DNA of 64,000 nucleotides from Craterostigma plantagineum (Eukaryota > Streptophyta > Magnoliopsida > Lamiales > Linderniaceae). A program made the translations under genes and the position numbers. The stretch is from contig JAPQWV010000490.1 in assembly GCA_027422505.1 (NCBI GenBank), positions 62,001 through 126,000 of the forward strand, given 5' to 3'. Under the pieces are notes generated by a model. That model saw nothing but the letters and a program-made list of their open reading frames with translations, was not told the DNA's origin and made no database searches. Shown in pieces: positions 57,770-64,000 of this stretch. Position 1 is the first letter of the stretch; every line of letters begins with the position of its first letter.

Positions 57770-60700
57770 TTACGCCGACTGGAATAACTCGGGATAACGA
57801 ACTCTCATATCATCCTCACGCTCCCAAGTGGCTTCCTCAACTGATTGATTCCGCCACAAAACCTTAACTAACGGAATATTTTATTCCGAAGTTGTTTTAT
57901 TTCGTACATCAAAATCTCTACAGGCTTCTCTTCGTAACTCAAGTCAGGCTTGAGTTGTTGATAAAGAAGTTCGTTCTGGATCACATGACTTGGGTCCGCG
58001 ACGTATTTTCGTAACGTCGATACGTGAAATACGTCGTGAACTTGCGATAATGAAGCCGGTAATTCTAATTGATATGCGACTTCGCCGACTCCTGTAATGA
58101 TTCTGAAAGGGCCTATGTATCTGGGACTCAGCTTGCCCTTTCTGCCGAAACGCTTTACTCCTTTTATCGGGGAAATTTTCAAGAACACTTGGTAATCTTC
58201 TGCGAACTCCAAAGGTCGTCGTCGGTGATCTGCATAACTCTTTTGACGACTCTGTGCGGTTCGCATCCTTTCCCGAATCTTCGTCACCGCTTCTGTCATT
58301 TCTCGGATCATATCAGGTCCTAACAGTGTTCGCTCACCGATTTCGTCCCAATGGACTGGGGATCGGCACTTGCGCCCGTATAAAGCCTCGTACGGTGCCA
58401 TTCCTATTGTAGCATGGAAACTATTGTTATAAGAGAATTCGATCAATTTGCTCCAGTTTCCCTTGAAATCTAGAACACAAGCTCTCAGCATGTCTTCAAG
58501 GGTTTGGATCGTTCATTCAGACTGCCCGTCGGTCTGAGGATGATACGCAGTACTGAACGAGAGCTTCGTTCCCATCGCTTTCTGTAAGCTTTGCCAAAAG
58601 TTCGATAAAAATCTCGAATCTCGATCCGAGACGATAGAAATTGGAATTCCATGGAGGCGGATAATTTCCTGAATATATAATTCAGCGTAGCGTTCCATGG
58701 AAAAAGTGGGACTGATTGGAAGGAAATGAGCCGATTTGGTCAGGCGATCAACAATCACCCAAACAGCATCGTGGCCTTTTGTCGTTTTGGGTAAAACAAC
58801 GACGAAATCCATCGTAATATGATCCCATTTCCATTCTGGAATGGGTAGAGGCTGTAAGGTTCCACCGGGACACTGGTGTTCCGCTTTAATCAATTGGCAG
58901 GTCATACATCGGTTTACGAACGCTGTGATGTCTTTCTTCATTCCTGGCCACCAGTATGTTGCTCGCAAGTCTTGATACATTTTCGTGGATCCTGGGTGTA
59001 CCAAATATGTGGTCGCGTGTGCTTCCTTCATTATCGTTTGTCATAATTCCTCGTTGTTAGGTACATAAAGACGGTTCTTGTATAGCAAAGCTCCATCCTC
59101 TCGGATGTTAAAATCTTCGGGTAGCGCCTCCTTCATTTTTAGGTAGAGTTCGTCTTCTTCTTGCGTTTTCTTGATCTGTTCTAGCAGCGTGGGTTGGAGA
59201 GTTAGCGTTGCTAGTCTTGCCTCAACTTCGCCCAAATTAACTACTTCTATTCCAAGCTGATGTAACTCTGCATTCACCGCTTTTCGACTTAGCGCATCTG
59301 CGACTACGTTTGCCTTACCCGGATGATAGCTGATAACGCAATCGTAGTCCTTGACGAGCTCTAGCCATCTTCGCTGTCGCATATTCAATTCCTTCTGAGT
59401 GAAGAAATACTTCAAACTTTTATGGTCTGTGAAGATCTCACATTTCTCTCCGTAGAGGTAATGTCTCCAGATCTTCAAGGCGAAGACCACTGCTGCCGGT
59501 TCCAAATCGTGGGTCGGGTAGTTCTTCTCGTATTCCTTTAGTTGTCGCGAAGCATAGGCAATCACCTTTCCGTTCTGCATTAGCACGCATCCCAAGCCAT
59601 TCTTTGAAGCATCGTTGTATACTGCAAATCCTCCGGTTCCCGATGGTATTGTCAATATCGGGGCAGAGGTAAGACGTTTCTTCAACTCTTGAAAACTCTG
59701 TTCACATGCCTCGGTCCATTTGAACGGAACGTTCTTCCTCGTCAACTTGGTTAATGTAGAGGCAACACTGGAGAAGTCCGCTATAAACTTACGGTAGTAT
59801 CCCGCAAGTCCCAGAAAACTCCGGACTTCGGTAGGAATAGTAGGTCGTGGCCAGTTATTCACAGCTTCGATCTTACTCGGGTCCACAGAGATTCCATTTC
59901 CAGAAATCACGTGTCCCAAGAAGGCTACTTGCTCAAGCCAAAATTCACATTTCTTGAATTTGGCGTAGAGCTGTTTCTCTCGCAGGATTCCTAAGACAGT
60001 TCGTAGATGGCTTTCGTGTTCGTCTCTTGTCTTAGAATAGATCAGAATATCGTCGATAAAGACGATAACGAACCGATCGAGGTAGTCTTTAAAGACTCGG
60101 TTTATCAGGTCCATAAAAGCAGCTGGGGCATTTGTCAATCCAAAAGGCATGACCAAAAACTCGTAATGGCCTTATCTCGTGCTGAATGCGGTTTTAGGAA
60201 CATCTACCTCCCTGATCTTCAACTGATGGTATCCCGAACGGAGGTCAATTTTCGAGAATACCGTAGCTCCTTGTAGTTGATCGAACAGATCATCGATCCT
60301 TGGCAAAGGGTATTTATTCTTGATCGTGATCTTATTCAATTCTCGGTAGTCGATGCATAGTCGCATCGAACCATCCTTCTTTCGTACAAAAAGAACGGGT
60401 GCGCCCCACGGCGAAAAACTCGGCTGGATAAACCCCTTAGATAATAAGTCTTCCAGCTGTTCCTTCAATTCTTTTAACTCGTTCGGTGCTAAACGGTATG
60501 GGGCTTTAGAAATTGGGGCTGATCCTGGTATCAGATCTATCTTGAACTGTATTTCTCGATCAGGGGGTAACCCCGGGAGATCGTCGGGAAATACATCAGA
60601 GTATTCGTTAACTACAGGTACATCTTTTAGTTCCGGCTGAGGTAAGTCCTCCGCCTTCACTGCATATACGAGATAAGACTCACAACCTGACCTCAAGAGT

Positions 60701-62250
60701 CGTTGAGCCTTTAGAGCCGATATTCTTGGAATACTATTCTTATCTGATTTACCCGAAAAAGTGAATGCTTCTTCTTCGGGCAGTTGAAATTTAACGACCT
60801 TCTTGTTGCAATCTATGATGGATCCATATCGCCAATCCATTCCGAAGATAACATCGTAGTCGTTCATCGGGATTACAATCAGGTCGGCACTCAAGTTCCT
60901 ACCCTCAATAACTACGACGCATCCTTTCAGTACTTGGTTGGTATGCGTCGGATTCCCGTGTGGTAGAGTAACTACATAGTTGCATTCAGATGAGGTAGGA
61001 GATATTCCTACCTTCGTCACATACTTAGCCGACACAAATGAATGTGTGGCTCCACAGTCAATTAGCACCGAAGTGGGCACGTTATATATAGTTAACGTAC
61101 CCGTCACAACAGAAGGGTTCGCCTCGGCCTCCTCATTGGTAAGCGTGAAAACCCGTGCAGGAACCGGTGGAGGTCGAACTGGTGTTCGGGTCGGGTTCTG
61201 GGGCATGTTCGTGTTACAGTTCCTTGCATAGTGCCCCATTCTTCCGCATCTGAAACACTGTGGATTTGGGTTGGGTCTGGGTTGATAACAGGCGCCGAAG
61301 TGGTAACGGCCACACTGTTTGCATTGGGGTGCTGGGTTTGGAGGTCTGCTCTGAATATTTACGGGTCCCTGAATCAGCGTCGGGCGCCAGTTCTGTTGGC
61401 CCTGACGATTTCCTTGTCTACCTTGACCTTTGTTGAAAAATTGGCGCTTGCGGTCACTTCCAGGTCCTTGCTGACTCTCCCTCCTCTTCTTCACCTCCTG
61501 AGTTTCGGAAATCTGAGCCTCAGCTTGCTCAGCTATCATGGCCCTTTCTGCTACTTGGGTAAATTCCATCCGTCTGGCCCCCGAGATACTTAAGTCGCGA
61601 TAAAGCTCAGGTTTGAGGCCCGTAATGAACCTCGTCACCTTGAGTAGATTTGTTGCCACCATGTGAGGAGCGAAACGGGACAACTCCTCGAATCGACGGA
61701 TATATTGAGTTACAGGCATTCCTCCTTGCCTGAGATTCATAAATTCTAACATCCGTCGTTCCTATTCATGGGCAGTAAAATATTTGCCGTGGAACAATTC
61801 TCTAAATCATTCCCACGACATATTCGTCGGATCTTCTAGGACTTTAACGGTATCCCACCAGAATCGGGCGTTTCCTCTGAGCATGGAAACGGCGCACAAG
61901 ACCTTTTCATTCTCAGGCACACGACTATATATGAACATATCTTCTATAGTACGCAGCCAATCTTCCGCCACTGCTGGGTCCGTAGCATCAGCAAAGGTTG
62001 GGGGATCCATTTTCCGAAACCGTTCCCCTATAATTTCTACACGCGCTGGCTGTGGGGAAGGACGATGTTCAGACGAGCTATGATGATGGAGTAGCTCGTC
62101 GATTTGACTCGACTGGCGATTGATATGTTCCGACTGACGTTGAAGTAAATCGGTCAGTCGTAGAATAGTGGAGTCCCTTTCATTTGGAGGGGACTCCGGT
62201 TCAGCCCTACGGCTGGATTCAGCCACATGTTCACTACGGGTTCTTGGCAT
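57770..62250 (-). pseudogene. Gypsy gag-pol polyprotein, single frame with five stops
   Basis: Start at 62,250 (MPRTRSEH). Gag: FRKMDPPTFADATDP and RGNARFWWDTVK. After stops at 61,807 (TGA) and about 61,765 (TAG) gag resumes with [19 protein letters not shown]. Two knuckles, [12 protein letters not shown] and [14 protein letters not shown], lie near 61,310-61,220. Protease has IDCGATHSF (Cys where Ser/Thr is usual). [17 protein letters not shown] and [16 protein letters not shown] at 60,172; [10 protein letters not shown] and FIDDILIYS. RNase [15 protein letters not shown] and [10 protein letters not shown]. Integrase: stop at 59,041; [39 protein letters not shown]; stop at 58,513; MAPYEALYGRKC, YIGPFRI. 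The chromodomain-type tail IPLVKVLWRNQSVEEATWE is reached only after a frameshift near 57,870. Confidence 0.95.
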
Positions 62251-62395
62251 TTTTCAACTATTATCTACAATAATTCAAATAAAACACATATCAGATAACA
62301 CATAATCACATAGTCAAGCATTTAACTTACAGGCCAGGCTGGTTCTCCAGGCTTTTGAGCGGCAGTACATGGACTCTTCAGAATCTAAAGCCTAC

Positions 62396-62407
62396 GCTCT
62401 GATACCA
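62396..62407 (-). other. tRNA-iMet primer-binding site of the Tekay-like element
   Basis: Exact complement of TGGTATCAGAGC, four bases from the 5' LTR. Confidence 0.92.
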
Positions 62408-62411
62408 CCAG

Positions 62412-64000
62412 TGGCGTCCCTCGTTTTCTAATTAAGGTTAGTGGCGGATTTTCGCAACGTAAGTCGCGGAAGACCCGTCTAATAAAAACTTTTTCCTAAA
62501 AGATAATATAATACAATAAAATATTAATTTACATAGTAGTATCTGTACAACGGGCGTCGCCCAAAAATGTCAAAAGAACAAAAACTCTATTATCGCTCCA
62601 CAGGTCTTCATCCATGTACCGCCCCGCCCTCAAAAGTCCGTGGAGCACCGCCACCAGCCGCCTCAGTCTTGACGCGCGTCGGCGTCAGACTCAGTACCTA
62701 AAACACGTAAACACTGAGCGATTTGCCCAGTAGGTGAATAGAAATGCATGTATGCACGTGAACGCTCATTCCCGATCCCAATATCTCACATGCAATGTTC
62801 ACTCGTTCTTTTCCCACAATCCTGTCTCAAATCACACAACACAGGGCCCTAGGTCAGACTCCATACCTCGCGCGCCCATAATAATAACATACGGAAGCTT
62901 ACACTAGCAGCGTTTTGACGATCACGCAACTGCCCTGCTAGGCCGCTCTTCCGTAAGCGGTACCCTACGCCGACAGTGTTTTGACGATCACGCAACTGCC
63001 CTGTCAGGTCGCTCCCTCCGCTAAAAATAAAATCACGACGGTTTTGCACCTCGGGACGTTCACGCCCGAGTAGACAGATCGATCACGCCTGTCTGCCGTC
63101 AGGTGTCATACGAGTACCAACCTCGACTCCTCAACGAGTCAACAACAAAAATCACAAACATCTCATTCTACCCCGCTCGACAATATTTTAAATCAACCGT
63201 CTCAACCCGGTGTAAATATCTCACCCCTGTGATATGATATGCATATATCATGCATATAAACGTGATAACGTATAAAAGCATGATCTACATGAAACGTGCG
63301 TAAAATATGTATAACACGTAAATCACGTAAATCATTTAAGCACATAGAAACACATAATTGTGTTTACGTATTGTGGATGGATGATCCACCTACCTATCCT
63401 CCCGCTATTGCTAAATAAGCGGTCTGATGGAATCCCTATAAGTCGATCCTCTGAATACATAAATATTACCATATCAGTATATTTACTAAACTACATAAGT
63501 TTTCAAGTTCCTAAACCCTAATTATAGAAAACCCTAAAATTTATGAAAACCTAAAAATAATAATATTCCTAAAAATAAATAAACCTAAAATATTGAAAAC
63601 CTTCGAAATCGCAAAATTCTAAAATACCGAAAATTTATTAAGTAAAACATAATGTCGAAATACCAAATGTCGAGATCTACAAGCTTGCCGAGATCTTTGG
63701 TTAAAAACGAAAATGTCGAGTTCCTTGTAAAAATAAATATCGAGACTTGAAATGTCGAAATCCTTAAAAATGTCGAGACCCTAAACAATATAAATGTCGA
63801 AGAGGTTCATAGAAGATGTCGAGACCTTAACAAAAAGTCGAGATCTATCCCTGTCAAAATGTCGAGGTCTTTAAAAAGGAAAATGTCGAATTCTTAAATG
63901 TCGAGATCATATTGTCAAGTCCTTGTCGAGATATTATAACATACCTATTAAATGTCGAAGTGTTATAGCATGTCGAGATTTGATTAAATGTCGAAACAAC
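62412..64000 (-). repeat. 5' LTR of the Tekay-like element (cut by window end)
   Basis: Matches 55,336 onward almost base for base, with scattered substitutions (for example near 62,549, 62,805, 62,862 and 62,958). Its motif array starts near 63,650 and continues past the window. Confidence 0.95.

Larger units (their letters stand above)
55336..64000 (-). mobile_element. Tekay-like Ty3/gypsy element, runs off the window
   Basis: Minus-strand element. Its 3' LTR is at 55,336-57,735 (2,400 bp), with the polypurine complement at 57,736-57,751, gag-pol at 57,770-62,250, the primer site at 62,396-62,407 and the 5' LTR from 62,412 to beyond 64,000. The two LTRs differ at a modest number of sites. 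The polyprotein has a single frame with five in-frame stops plus a terminal frameshift. Confidence 0.95.

Noticed and set aside
1..64000. tRNA or rRNA genes
   Set aside because: No cloverleaf with A and B boxes or rRNA-like sequence was recognised. The tRNA-like words found are 12-base primer-binding sites.

Overview
The window looks like repeat-dominated nuclear DNA of a flowering plant. Every LTR element whose primer site is visible uses a tRNA-iMet-type primer site (or a near match). The families are the usual plant set: Ty1/copia, Tekay-like Ty3/gypsy with a chromodomain-type tail, L1-type LINE and MULE. The AT-rich background and the style of the copia proteins suggest a eudicot, possibly an asterid; that placement is inference. 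I found no convincing intact host gene. The best non-transposon candidate is a broken RPA-like (OB-fold) gene fragment at 25.7-26.7 kb.

Layout. 0.5-7.5 kb: a 5'-truncated, decayed copia element (pol, then an extra ORF, then the 3' LTR). 7.5-12.9 kb: pieces of minus-strand gypsy elements, one LTR broken by a LINE fragment. 12.9-15.2 kb: tail and LTR of a plus-strand gypsy. 15.2-18.7 kb: a decayed minus-strand copia with its 5' LTR. 18.7-20.1 kb: another gypsy LTR. 20.6-25.5 kb: a GC-rich minus-strand copia with both LTRs and a TGGGG target duplication, sitting inside a plus-strand copia LTR. 26.8-33.0 kb: a minus-strand LINE carrying a 2,298-bp internal tandem duplication. 33.3-33.7 kb: a copia LTR with primer site. 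33.7-35.6 kb: a MULE transposase pseudogene with an upstream palindrome array. 35.9-37.9 kb: two copia LTR copies. 37.9-40.8 and 54.3-55.3 kb: a coding-free gypsy derivative whose LTR is split by a 13.5-kb copia element (40,834-54,334). 55.3 kb to the window end: a Tekay-like gypsy element, minus strand, whose 5' LTR runs off the window.

The 13.5-kb copia is the centrepiece. It has visually identical 283-bp LTRs, a CAAAG target duplication, a tRNA-iMet primer site, gag, pol, internal polypurine tracts, a short antisense ORF with a predicted membrane helix, and a long extra ORF after pol. The decayed element at 0.5-7.5 kb carries a related extra ORF, so this is a conserved module. Despite the identical LTRs, its reading frames are interrupted several times.

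The most unusual pattern runs across families. At least four gypsy LTRs share flanking sequence and a splice-donor-like hairpin, but the slot beside that hairpin holds a dense array of a different short motif in each type (cores ATGTCGAGAT, TCGGGCGATT, TTCGCGAA; one LTR has long repeats instead). The copia element carries arrays of the TTYGCGAA type in its non-coding parts, and the MULE has its own palindrome array upstream. This recalls the motif arrays bound by anti-silencing proteins of Arabidopsis VANDAL elements, but any such function here is only a hypothesis.
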